NCBI RefSeq assembly: GCF_900475415.1
Contig: NZ_LS483388.1
Coordinates: 139,501-203,500 of the forward strand
Source: Streptococcus porcinus
GTDB taxonomy: Bacteria > Bacillota > Bacilli > Lactobacillales > Streptococcaceae
DNA length: 64,000 nucleotides
Reading direction: 5' to 3'
Both the position numbers and the translations under genes were made by a program. The notes under the pieces were generated by a model. The model was not told the DNA's origin. It saw only the letters and a program-made list of their open reading frames with translations, and did not search any database. This document shows, piece by piece, positions 55,677 through 63,265 of this stretch. Position 1 is the first letter of the stretch. Each line of letters opens with the position of its first letter.

Positions 55677-57257
55677 TTAGTTACCTGCATTCTTTGTTTC
55701 TGTTAGATATTTTTTATAATCTTCGCTATTTTCAAAATTCGTAGCAGAATCCTTATCTAACTGCCAGAAAAACGAGAGAACAGATTTCATAGAATTCTGA
55801 ATCTGGTTATAGTCTTCTTGGGTAAGTTGAGAACTAGTTTGAAGTTTTGCAATGTCTGCTGTTGCAGTATTTAAGAGAGAGGTTAGGGATGCCTTTTGAG
55901 AAGATGATTCCATTACTTGTTTTAAATTTTGATAAATTTGTGTAAGAGAACCTTTACGATTGTTATCGACAATTACTGGTGCGACGTAGGCTACATAATT
56001 TGAAGGGACTAATGATTTATCTTTATTAATCAATAATAAGTCTGCTGTCGGTTGTTTTTGAGCCCATTCTTCAAAAACCTTATCAATTTTCATATAGTTT
56101 TTGTCGAAAGCTATTTGTTCATCGTTAACATCAACTATATTATAGCTATCTTCGCCAATAGAGTAAAAGTGATTTTCGCTATAAATAGTAGAGCGAGAAG
56201 CTTTATCATTAATAAAACCAGTACCGTCAATAGTGTGCCATTTACCGTTATAGTAAGCGCGAGCTGTAGCATGGTCTACACCTTGTGCATTTTTTCCAAC
56301 AACAACGTAGGCTGGAATTCCTAACATATTAAAAGCACGAGCTGCTGTAGTACTAAAACCAACACACATAGCTTTCTTACGTTCAGTAATTGAAAACAAA
56401 TCAGAGCCAAGATAGTAGTTGACATCTGATATATTACTTACAGCGTTGTTAGCTGCGATCCAATCATAGATAGTGTGGTTAGCAACATACATAACAAACG
56501 CTTTAACTTTGTCTCGGTCATTTGTTTGAACTTTAGCTGTTGATTCAGTTATCAAGTTATGGATTAAGTTATCATTGGCAGTAAAGCGTTCCTTGGTAAT
56601 ATTTATGTTTTCGTTTTTATTAAAACGAATATAGTCTTCATAATATTTATTATCAACCGTCAAGCCATGAGAGTAGATTGTAAAGCCATCAACCTTTGCT
56701 AAAGTATTTTCTGCGGTTCCAAGCCCTGCAGCGTTAAGTAATTGACGTTTATTGGAATCCAATCCGATTTCAAATAGCGCATGAATTCTCTGTCTTTGCG
56801 CATTAGGTTGATCACCGGCGAATTTCACCTCTCTCATCTGCTCATCATACTTTTCTTTACTAGGAACAATAACGTCTCCTTTGTTCATGATAAAGATATG
56901 AGGAACATCATATTTCTTATGGCTAGCATGGTCATTAACAAGAATAAAGTCATGCTCAGTTGCTAAATTATTTAGTTCATTTATGCGGATGCCTGACCTA
57001 TAATAATTATTCATGCCCAGCTTGAAAACGTGAAACTGCTGGTTTTCTGAAATTTCTTCCTTTAATTTTTTTGAAAACTCCTGAAAATCCACTGCTTTTA
57101 TTTGTCTAGCTTCTGGATGTAATTGTCCCGAGTTACTATTTTCTCTCGCAAGAACAGCTGGCTGTGCTACATTCAATGATAATAATGCAAGGGTTGAAGT
57201 TGATACAGCGAGGCCTAAATAAAGCAAGCGCTTACAATTATATTTAAATGGTTTCAT
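55677..57257 (-). CDS. Secreted transglutaminase-like (cysteine) protein
   Basis: A 526-residue exported protein. The signal peptide covers about residues 1-37 (hydrophobic core LGLAVSTSTLALLSLNV, cleavage near AVLA). The transglutaminase core supplies a Cys-His-Asp triad: Cys298 in KKAMCVGFSTTAARA, His329 in GVDHATARAYY and Asp344 in WHTIDGTG. The flanking domains are unrecognised, and the C-terminal 100 residues are helical. No LPXTG motif or membrane anchor is present, so it is probably released. Such folds act as crosslinkers or proteases; which applies here is open. The promoter region carries a striking repeat array. Confidence 0.85.
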   Translation of the reverse strand: MKPFKYNCKRLLYLGLAVSTSTLALLSLNVAQPAVLARENSNSGQLHPEARQIKAVDFQEFSKKLKEEISENQQFHVFKLGMNNYYRSGIRINELNNLATEHDFILVNDHASHKKYDVPHIFIMNKGDVIVPSKEKYDEQMREVKFAGDQPNAQRQRIHALFEIGLDSNKRQLLNAAGLGTAENTLAKVDGFTIYSHGLTVDNKYYEDYIRFNKNENINITKERFTANDNLIHNLITESTAKVQTNDRDKVKAFVMYVANHTIYDWIAANNAVSNISDVNYYLGSDLFSITERKKAMCVGFSTTAARAFNMLGIPAYVVVGKNAQGVDHATARAYYNGKWHTIDGTGFINDKASRSTIYSENHFYSIGEDSYNIVDVNDEQIAFDKNYMKIDKVFEEWAQKQPTADLLLINKDKSLVPSNYVAYVAPVIVDNNRKGSLTQIYQNLKQVMESSSQKASLTSLLNTATADIAKLQTSSQLTQEDYNQIQNSMKSVLSFFWQLDKDSATNFENSEDYKKYLTETKNAGN

Positions 57258-57301
57258 ATTTCCTCCTTATATTATATTAATTAGTTGTAGTCACTAGAAG
57301 A

Positions 57302-57421
57302 CTATCTTAAGGGGCACTTATTTTGCAACTTAATTTGGATACTTGTCACTATCTTTCCACTTAGGGGTCTCTATTCTTTGACTATTTTCTGAAGGGGTGC
57401 TATTTTCCCTACTCTTTTTAG
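57302..57421. repeat. Imperfect repeat array upstream of the transglutaminase gene
   Basis: Three related units read ACTAT-C/T-TT..AAGGGG..CTTATTTT (from 57301), ACTATCTTTCC..TTAGGGG..CTATTCTTTG (from 57348) and ACTATTTTCTGAAGGGG..CTATTTTCC (from 57381). CTAT-C/T-TT-type half-sites start at 57349, 57371, 57382 and 57400, the first three at spacings of 22 and 11 bases. The array is 45-165 bases before the minus-strand start at 57257, the right place for a multi-site regulator. Confidence 0.55.
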
Positions 57422-57684
57422 ACCTTGAACCACTTTAAGTATCATGCTAATAGTTGTATTAGTGTTCTAAATCAAGTCACTATTATTTTATCATATATTA
57501 TTAAGAAAAGATAATAATAGAATAAGGTATTTCAGCTGTTGGTTTAATCTTTTTTTAAACATGTAGACAAAAAAATGATTTTATTGTATTATTGGAGAGG
57601 TACAAAGAATGGTTTTTAGCCTTAACAGTGGTTTAGGTACTATTCTATTGTCCCATTTCATTAATAAAGTGAGAAAGGAAACAT
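57422..57684. promoter_or_regulatory. Intergenic region and promoter of the PrsW gene
   Basis: TAGACA (57564-57569), 17-bp spacer, TATTAT (57587-57592) is the best plus-strand promoter, giving a leader of about 85 bases to the ATG at 57685 with AGAAAGGA as ribosome site. The rest of the divergent region towards the transglutaminase gene is AT-rich and shows only the repeat array. Confidence 0.5.
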
Positions 57685-58521
57685 ATGAAAACATTTTTAC
57701 AAACACATAAGCATTCTTTGGGAATCTTAGTGGGTCTTATACTAAGCTTCTACGGTGCTCTATTACATTTTCAAAGTTTTGGGAAACCAGAAAATCACTT
57801 GGATAAGTACCCTCTGTTTTTTGGGACGATTTTGCTGATTGGGCTTTATGCCCTACCTTTAATTGCTTTTATTCGCTATTTAACAAAACGTTTTGAGGTT
57901 AACTCACAAGTTGTTGTCCTAAGCTGGTTAGCTGGGATTTTTGCGGCAATCTCTTTATCAATGAATTTTCATCTTTTAATTGGTTATATCATTCGTACTT
58001 TCCTTCATCCTAGTGAAGCGTTTATAGCTTTTTGGGGAGCATCAATATCTGCACCGTTGGCGGAAGAGTTTGGAAAAGGGTTAGTTGCGCTATTAGTACT
58101 CTTTATTTGTCGTAAGTTTGATGTTAAAACGGCATTAGTGAGCGGTATGATTGTTGGTCTAGGATTTCAAATGCTAGAGGACTGTATCTATACTTTCCAA
58201 GAGATTTTTGTATCAGGAAAATCCCCATTTCCTATGTTGATTGAGCGAATTGTGTGGGCTAGTTGTACACACTGGTTATTTACAGCATTATTTGTTGTGG
58301 GATTTGTCATTCTTCTAGGTAAATGTGATGGATTTAGTAAGAGTAAAGGTTTGTTTTGGATGTCGGCTGCGATGTTTGTTCACTTCTTGTTTAACATTCC
58401 AATGAATTCTGAGATTTATGATGTTGCAACGGCTACCTTGAGTGGAAGTCTTTATCTATTGCTATTGAAATCAATTATAGACACAGAAAATCTTTCGATG
58501 AATGCCTCAAGCGTAGAATAA
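57685..58521 (+). CDS. PrsW-family intramembrane metalloprotease
   Basis: A 278-residue polytopic protein with about eight helices. The PrsW family motifs are SAPLAEEFGKGLVALLV (glutamate pair and lysine), LEDCIYTFQE, ASCTHWLFTALF and FVHFLFNIPMNS, which together provide glutamate and histidine metal ligands. In Bacillus, PrsW performs the first cleavage of anti-sigma RsiW. A sigma/anti-sigma pair exists at 32721-34155 in this window, but it is far away and no link is shown. Monocistronic, with a strong terminator. Confidence 0.85.
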   Translation: MKTFLQTHKHSLGILVGLILSFYGALLHFQSFGKPENHLDKYPLFFGTILLIGLYALPLIAFIRYLTKRFEVNSQVVVLSWLAGIFAAISLSMNFHLLIGYIIRTFLHPSEAFIAFWGASISAPLAEEFGKGLVALLVLFICRKFDVKTALVSGMIVGLGFQMLEDCIYTFQEIFVSGKSPFPMLIERIVWASCTHWLFTALFVVGFVILLGKCDGFSKSKGLFWMSAAMFVHFLFNIPMNSEIYDVATATLSGSLYLLLLKSIIDTENLSMNASSVE

Positions 58522-58563
58522 AGATTATATCCTAATAAGGATAAAGCTAAATTCCAATATTAT

Positions 58564-58609
58564 AAAAGGTCATTAAGTAGTAGCAGTTGCTACTACTTAA
58601 TGACCTTTT
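58564..58609. terminator. Bidirectional terminator
   Basis: A 22-bp perfect stem (58564-58585 with 58588-58609), 2-base loop, T-runs on both strands, between the convergent PrsW and CPBP genes. Confidence 0.92.
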
Positions 58610-58674
58610 TCTATTTTTACATTTTAAAGTTTATTCTAAACCAAATTTTAACCAATATCCTATTTCTTACTATA

Positions 58675-59388
58675 CTAAGAGGCACTCCGTAATTTACTGA
58701 ATTTTAGCAAAAGTATAATTGAGATAACTATCTCTAACACAGAAATTGAGAAAATAAGAATTAGAGCAAAAGGGAAGTCAGCGATGCTATTACTTAGTAT
58801 CAGATAGTCCCATAGTGAATGGAATATAATAGGGAAGATAATATTTTTAGTATCTATGTAGATACACCCTAAGAACAAACCCATAATAAAGGTTGATAGC
58901 ATCTGATTAAGAACATCTGAGAAGGTGACCCCTCCAAGAATATTGAGCAGATGCAATAGTGAAAAGAAGATGCTCGAAAGAATAATAGCCTTAACAGGGC
59001 TAAATTTCTTTTCCAAAGAGCCTAATAATAAACCTCTAAACATGCCTTCTTCAGCAATACCAATTAAGGTAACATCAACGAGAAGAATTAAAAAATGACT
59101 TGTTAGAGAAAAATTTTTTGCAAAAGAAAGGATACTTAAACCTAAAATGGGTAAAAAGGCGAGAATAAAGAAGATGTAACTCGGTTGATTGGTGGTTGAA
59201 AGGATGACATGTTTTTTATTCTTAATCCCAAAAAATAAGACCAAAAGAGCAAGTAAGGTCATAAAGGGTAAAAATGTCTTGCTAAAATGAGATGAGTCAT
59301 AGGATGTGTTAAGAAACTCTTTGCAATAAAAAAGTCCAAACCCCATAAGACAGAAGTAAAAGGCTAAAATTGAGTAATATTTTTTCAT
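58675..59388 (-). CDS. CPBP-family intramembrane metalloprotease
   Basis: A 237-residue membrane protein with about seven helices. It has an intact CPBP motif IAEEGMFRGLLLG (EExxxR), a histidine in SLLHLLNILGG and the final FHSLWDYL. Unlike the protein at 54338, all expected metal ligands are in place. Its role may be processing of membrane proteins or bacteriocin immunity. Single gene between a terminator and a divergent region. Confidence 0.85.
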   Translation of the reverse strand: MKKYYSILAFYFCLMGFGLFYCKEFLNTSYDSSHFSKTFLPFMTLLALLVLFFGIKNKKHVILSTTNQPSYIFFILAFLPILGLSILSFAKNFSLTSHFLILLVDVTLIGIAEEGMFRGLLLGSLEKKFSPVKAIILSSIFFSLLHLLNILGGVTFSDVLNQMLSTFIMGLFLGCIYIDTKNIIFPIIFHSLWDYLILSNSIADFPFALILIFSISVLEIVISIILLLKFSKLRSAS

Positions 59389-59535
59389 TGAAAAACTCCT
59401 CTCTATAATCCACTTAGGTGGCGAATGTTATTTCTTCAATTATATCAACTTAGTCCAAACTATTCAAACAGTGATTGGATTTTAAGAATGAAATGAGCAC
59501 GAGAGCTGTTTTTCATTGAGAGATAAGATGTAATA

Positions 59536-59544
59536 TGATATACT
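59536..59544 (+). promoter_or_regulatory. Extended -10 promoter of the GST-like gene
   Basis: TG-A-TATACT (59536-59544) with no clear -35, 34 bases before the ATG, which is served by AAGGAGG. Confidence 0.5.
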
Positions 59545-59577
59545 ACTAACTAGTAATACAAACCAAGGAGGTTCAAT

Positions 59578-60534
59578 ATGGGGTTACTAGTTGATGGTAA
59601 TTGGCAAGATAAATGGTATGACACAAAATCAACAGGAGGCCATTTTGTTAGAAGTCAAACACAGTTTCGTAATTGGATTACTAACGACGGCAGCCTAGGA
59701 CCGACAGGTGACAAAGGTTTTAAAGCAGAGTCAGGACGTTACCATTTATATGTTTCTCTAGCTTGCCCTTGGGCTAGTCGTACTTTAATGATGCGTAAGC
59801 TTAAAGGATTAGAAGACCATATCTCGTTATCAATTGTAAACCCTTATATGTTAGAGCATGGGTGGACATTTGATGATTATCCTGGCGTTATTTTTGATCC
59901 TGAGTTCGGTAGTACTTATCTATATGAGCTTTACCTAAAAGCTGATCCTCACTATAGTGGTCGTGTGACAGTACCGGTTCTGTGGGATAAAAAAACTAAG
60001 ACTATTGTAAATAATGAATCCGAAGACATTATTCGAATCTTTAACCATGCTTTCGATGATATTACTGGTAATAGAGATGACTATTATCCAGAAGATTTAC
60101 AAGATAAGATTAATGAAGTCAATGATTTTGTTTACCGCAATATTAATAATGGGGTTTATAAGGTTGGCTTTGCTACAAAACAAGAGGTTTATGACAAAGA
60201 GGTTCAGAAACTTTTCCAAGCCCTTGGAAAAGTTGAGCAAGACTTGGAAGGTCATGACTGGTTAGTTGGAAATCAAATGACAGAGGCCGATATTAGATTA
60301 TTTACAACATTAGTGAGGTTTGATTCTGTCTACTATGGCCATTTTAAATGTAATCTAAATCGTCTGGTTGATTATCCAAATCTTTGGAATTATACAAAAA
60401 GAATTTACAACCTAGATGGCATCGAAAGTACAGTTAATATGGATCATATTAAAACACACTATTATGGTAGTCATAAAACAATCAATCCTAACGGAATCAT
60501 TCCAAAGGGACCAATGATTGACTGGAGCTTATAG
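59578..60534 (+). CDS. Glutathione S-transferase family protein (glutathionyl-hydroquinone reductase-like, YqjG type)
   Basis: A 318-residue protein of the Xi-class GST/ECM4 family. The catalytic cysteine is in YVSLACPWASRTLMMR near residue 64. WDKKTKTIVNNESEDIIRIF forms the glutathione site, and the C-terminal helical domain has VGNQMTEADIRLFTTLVRFD. The enzymes reduce glutathionylated hydroquinones. Streptococci of this group import or make glutathione, so the reaction is plausible. Its own promoter and terminator make it monocistronic. Confidence 0.88.
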   Translation: MGLLVDGNWQDKWYDTKSTGGHFVRSQTQFRNWITNDGSLGPTGDKGFKAESGRYHLYVSLACPWASRTLMMRKLKGLEDHISLSIVNPYMLEHGWTFDDYPGVIFDPEFGSTYLYELYLKADPHYSGRVTVPVLWDKKTKTIVNNESEDIIRIFNHAFDDITGNRDDYYPEDLQDKINEVNDFVYRNINNGVYKVGFATKQEVYDKEVQKLFQALGKVEQDLEGHDWLVGNQMTEADIRLFTTLVRFDSVYYGHFKCNLNRLVDYPNLWNYTKRIYNLDGIESTVNMDHIKTHYYGSHKTINPNGIIPKGPMIDWSL

Positions 60535-60552
60535 CAACAGAATCAACAGACT

Positions 60553-60588
60553 AAAAAGAACCATTCCAGATCAGGACGGGTTCTTTTT
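60553..60588 (+). terminator. Terminator after the GST-like gene
   Basis: AAAAAGAACC (60553-60562) pairs with GGGTTCTTTTT (from 60578) around a 15-base loop, followed by more T. Confidence 0.8.
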
Positions 60589-60627
60589 TTGTGAAAAAGC
60601 ATCAAATTAAGACAGATAGTGAGTACA

Positions 60628-62109
60628 TTAAAAAGAATTTTTTCGAGATTTTAATAGTGACTTTTTAATTTTAATAGCTCGTTCAGCCATTTTTTGAATT
60701 TTAATCGTTGAGTTATTTTGAAAAATAGTGCCATTAATTAAAGCCCCATGTGCAAACAAAGTCGGTAGTACGCCATATTTTGGGGAAAGTATCTGTGATG
60801 TTTCTGGTAGAATTGATAAACCTCCAAAAGTATCAATTTGACAGAGCTTGCTTTCAATTAGATTTTGAAGCAGGGGACTTGCATTTTGAAGATTGCCTTC
60901 CACTAAATGATAGCCGGTAGCGTTTATGGCAGTTTTTACACGAGTTTCCACTTTTTCTTCGCTTTTTAAAACCAAGTCTTCTTCAAGGCTAACAATGTCG
61001 CTAATGTTTTGGGCCACCGTCAGTCTCTTTTCTTTAACAGCTTCTAAAAGTACACGTGCAGACTCTTCTGGCATAGGATTACGTAAATTGATAATAGCCT
61101 TACCGTAAGTTTTTTGAAAAGCTTCGCGATCAGCAGTAGGCATTAGTGGCCACAGGTCTGTAAAGCAGTCTGTCACTCTAGACGCTAATTGTTGCAAGGC
61201 GTAGAGCTGTTCTGGGTAGCTTAGAGATAGTTGAATTCCCTCAATGCCAACTGCCAAGAATTGCTCTTCCACTTGTTCCCAGTCTGAAAATCCAAGATTT
61301 TGTAGTTCACCTAAAAAGAGTTTTTCAAATTGAGCCAAATCAAAGCTGGGCTTTACTTCTTTTAAGACTTTATCTAGAAACTGTTCTGTGAAAAATTGCC
61401 ACTTAATAGATGGACCTTTGATAATTCTTACTGTTGGAAAGTAATTGGAGCGAGAAAAAGCTATTATTGAAGCTGAGCTCTTTAGGAGTAGCCATTTGAT
61501 AACATCAACTGCAGCTAGTCCTGTTCCGATGACGCTAATTACTGGCCTTGCCATTTCTTCTAAGGATAAGTTCAAACTTTTAAGTGGATAGGGGTTGGCG
61601 ATATAGTTGGGCTCACCTTGTAGTTTATAGGGATCTAAGACAGGTAGTTGGCCACAAGCTAGGTGGATCTCTGTGAAGAGGTGAGGAAATGTTTGGCCGT
61701 TGACCACTAGTTGCCATTCATGGCTATCAGGAAAGTAGGAAACATGATCCACTTTGTGGTAAACGCGGGTAATAGGAAGTTTTTTCATTAGAATCTCAGC
61801 TCTATCAGACATATACTGACCATAGAGTGAACGAGAGACGTAGGGATGATTGGTGTCTAATTTATTTTTTGTTAGCCATTTGACGAAGTCATCCATGTGG
61901 CGGTAATCAAAAGAAATATCATCTATGGAAGAGTTAATTAGGGCAGAAGTGTCATCTTTTTGGAAAGGGATGCCACACCCAAAGTGCTGAGTGTCATCAA
62001 AGCAAACAAGTTCCAAAGTGGCTAGTTCTTCTTGAGATAAGTGAGAGAAGGCTAACAAAACAGCTAAACCACTAACTCCCATTCCGATGATTGCAATTTT
62101 TTTCTTCAA
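60628..62109 (-). CDS. FAD/NAD(P)-binding protein (flavin monooxygenase/HpnN-like family)
   Basis: A 493-residue protein. The FAD-binding Rossmann motif is IAIIGMGVSGLAVLLAF at residues 5-21. CGIPFQKDDTSALINS matches the FAD-NAD(P)-binding family, VISVIGTGLAAVDVIKWLL is a second dinucleotide site and TAINATGY is the conserved ATG motif. The substrate is unknown; relatives are predicted to oxidise amino acids or other small molecules. It reads away from the divergent surface-protein operon. Confidence 0.82.
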   Translation of the reverse strand: MKKKIAIIGMGVSGLAVLLAFSHLSQEELATLELVCFDDTQHFGCGIPFQKDDTSALINSSIDDISFDYRHMDDFVKWLTKNKLDTNHPYVSRSLYGQYMSDRAEILMKKLPITRVYHKVDHVSYFPDSHEWQLVVNGQTFPHLFTEIHLACGQLPVLDPYKLQGEPNYIANPYPLKSLNLSLEEMARPVISVIGTGLAAVDVIKWLLLKSSASIIAFSRSNYFPTVRIIKGPSIKWQFFTEQFLDKVLKEVKPSFDLAQFEKLFLGELQNLGFSDWEQVEEQFLAVGIEGIQLSLSYPEQLYALQQLASRVTDCFTDLWPLMPTADREAFQKTYGKAIINLRNPMPEESARVLLEAVKEKRLTVAQNISDIVSLEEDLVLKSEEKVETRVKTAINATGYHLVEGNLQNASPLLQNLIESKLCQIDTFGGLSILPETSQILSPKYGVLPTLFAHGALINGTIFQNNSTIKIQKMAERAIKIKKSLLKSRKNSF

Positions 62110-62418
62110 TACTTATTACTCCTTATAATTACCCTATATCATAGCACAAATTTGTTTTCTTAGGGCGTGAAAATATGTTCCTTTAGGACAATAATTTTGT
62201 CTAAAAGCTGTGCGGAGATCAACTAGAAATACCTCTGTGTTCTATTTTTTTGATTAATATGTGAAGTCGTGATTAAAATTCTCTACTTTTAATGAATGGA
62301 TCAAAATAAAAATTAGACAATCTCATTTTTTTAAAATGCGATAGCTTTTAGTTGACAAAGAGAGTACTAGGTGCTATGGTTTTAGTATGGGATACTATGT
62401 GAAAAAAGGGGAAGAGAG
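62110..62418. promoter_or_regulatory. Divergent region and promoter of the surface-protein operon
   Basis: TTGACA (62352-62357), 17-bp spacer, TATGGT (62375-62380) preceded by TG-C gives a strong extended promoter for the coiled-coil/signal-peptidase operon. The expected RNA start near 62387 leaves about 32 bases of leader with AAGGGG at 62406-62411. The remaining left half shows only AT-rich sequence. Confidence 0.65.
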
Positions 62419-62691
62419 ATTAAAGAATTAAAAAAACTGAGCAGAAAAGAGTTGTTGGAACTCCTGTTAGAACAGCAACTTTTAATAGAAAAACAAGAAA
62501 AAGAGCTCAAAGAAATTAAAGATAAATTAAATAATCAAAAAATTAAAATAGAAACTTCAGGAACTCTTGCTGAAGCTTCCTTAAGATTGAGTGGTATTTT
62601 TGAGGCGGCTCAGGAGGCTGCTGATATTTATTTGGAAAATATCAAGCGACAGTCTGATGCAATGAGGACAGATGATGAAAAAAGAATTTGA
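62419..62691 (+). CDS. Small coiled-coil protein next to signal peptidase, apparent ATT start
   Basis: A 90-residue charged helical protein: KELKKLSRKELLELLLEQQ, then a leucine/glutamate/lysine heptad region (about 20-50), then EASLRLSGIFEAAQEAADIY. Similar proteins, often mislabelled as DNA repair proteins, sit beside signal peptidase genes in streptococcal surface loci; homologues as I remember them begin MKELKKLSR-like. No in-frame ATG or GTG exists there. ATT at 62419 lies 7 nt after AAGGGG, while the first ordinary start, TTG at 62452, would remove 11 residues of the conserved block. It overlaps the signal peptidase gene by 20 bases. Confidence 0.7.
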   Translation: MKELKKLSRKELLELLLEQQLLIEKQEKELKEIKDKLNNQKIKIETSGTLAEASLRLSGIFEAAQEAADIYLENIKRQSDAMRTDDEKRI

Positions 62692-63244
62692 TTCAAATGC
62701 TATAGCTAAGGAATTAGACCGTGTAACTTATCAAAAGAGTTTTTTTACTGCTGTCAAAAACACTGTCTATGTTCTGCTGGCGGTTGCTTCAACTGCCATA
62801 TTGATAGCTGTTTTATGGTTGCCAGCGCTACGGATATATGGACATTCAATGAACAAGACATTAGTTGCTGGAGATGTGGTCCTTACGGCTAAAGGTTCTG
62901 ATTTTAAAACGGGAGATGTGATTGCCTTTTACTATAATAATAAAGTAATTGTTAAGCGGGTAATTGCTGAATCTGGGGATTGGGTTAATATTGACTCAAA
63001 AGGTGATGTTTATGTTAATCAAAGAAAACTAAAAGAACCGTATGTTATCCATAAGGCGAAGGGGAATACCAATATAAAATACCCTTACCAAGTTCCAGAC
63101 AAAAAAATTTTTGTCTTAGGCGATAATCGTAAAACTTCTATTGATTCTCGAAATACCTCTTTAGGGGATGTTTCCGAAGAACAGATTGTTGGTAAGATTT
63201 TTCTTAGAATTTGGCCTTTAAATAGGGTTAGTTCCGTTAATTAG
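62672..63244 (+). CDS. lepB: Signal peptidase I
   Basis: A 190-residue type I signal peptidase with one N-terminal membrane helix (about 27-52). The catalytic serine is in YGHSMNKTL, the catalytic lysine in VIVKRVIAESGD, and the box-E motif is GDNRKTSIDSRN. The serine/lysine dyad is intact, unlike some pilus-island SipA homologues. Its place between the coiled-coil gene and a surface-protein gene suggests it serves that protein. ATG 62672 or 62675 follows AGGAC inside the preceding gene. It probably cleaves exported preproteins on the outer face of the membrane. Confidence 0.9.
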   Translation: MMKKEFDSNAIAKELDRVTYQKSFFTAVKNTVYVLLAVASTAILIAVLWLPALRIYGHSMNKTLVAGDVVLTAKGSDFKTGDVIAFYYNNKVIVKRVIAESGDWVNIDSKGDVYVNQRKLKEPYVIHKAKGNTNIKYPYQVPDKKIFVLGDNRKTSIDSRNTSLGDVSEEQIVGKIFLRIWPLNRVSSVN

Positions 63245-63265
63245 TATTAGAAGGGGAGAGAGATA

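Noticed and set aside
57609..57710. 33-codon frame with GGAGAGG upstream overlapping the PrsW start, a possible leader peptide
   Set aside because: The best promoter predicts an RNA start near 57599, which would remove most of the ribosome site; the peptide has no recognisable character.
62387..62431. 14-codon ATG frame just upstream of the coiled-coil gene
   Set aside because: It begins at the predicted RNA start, so it has no room for a ribosome site, and it is out of frame with the conserved protein.
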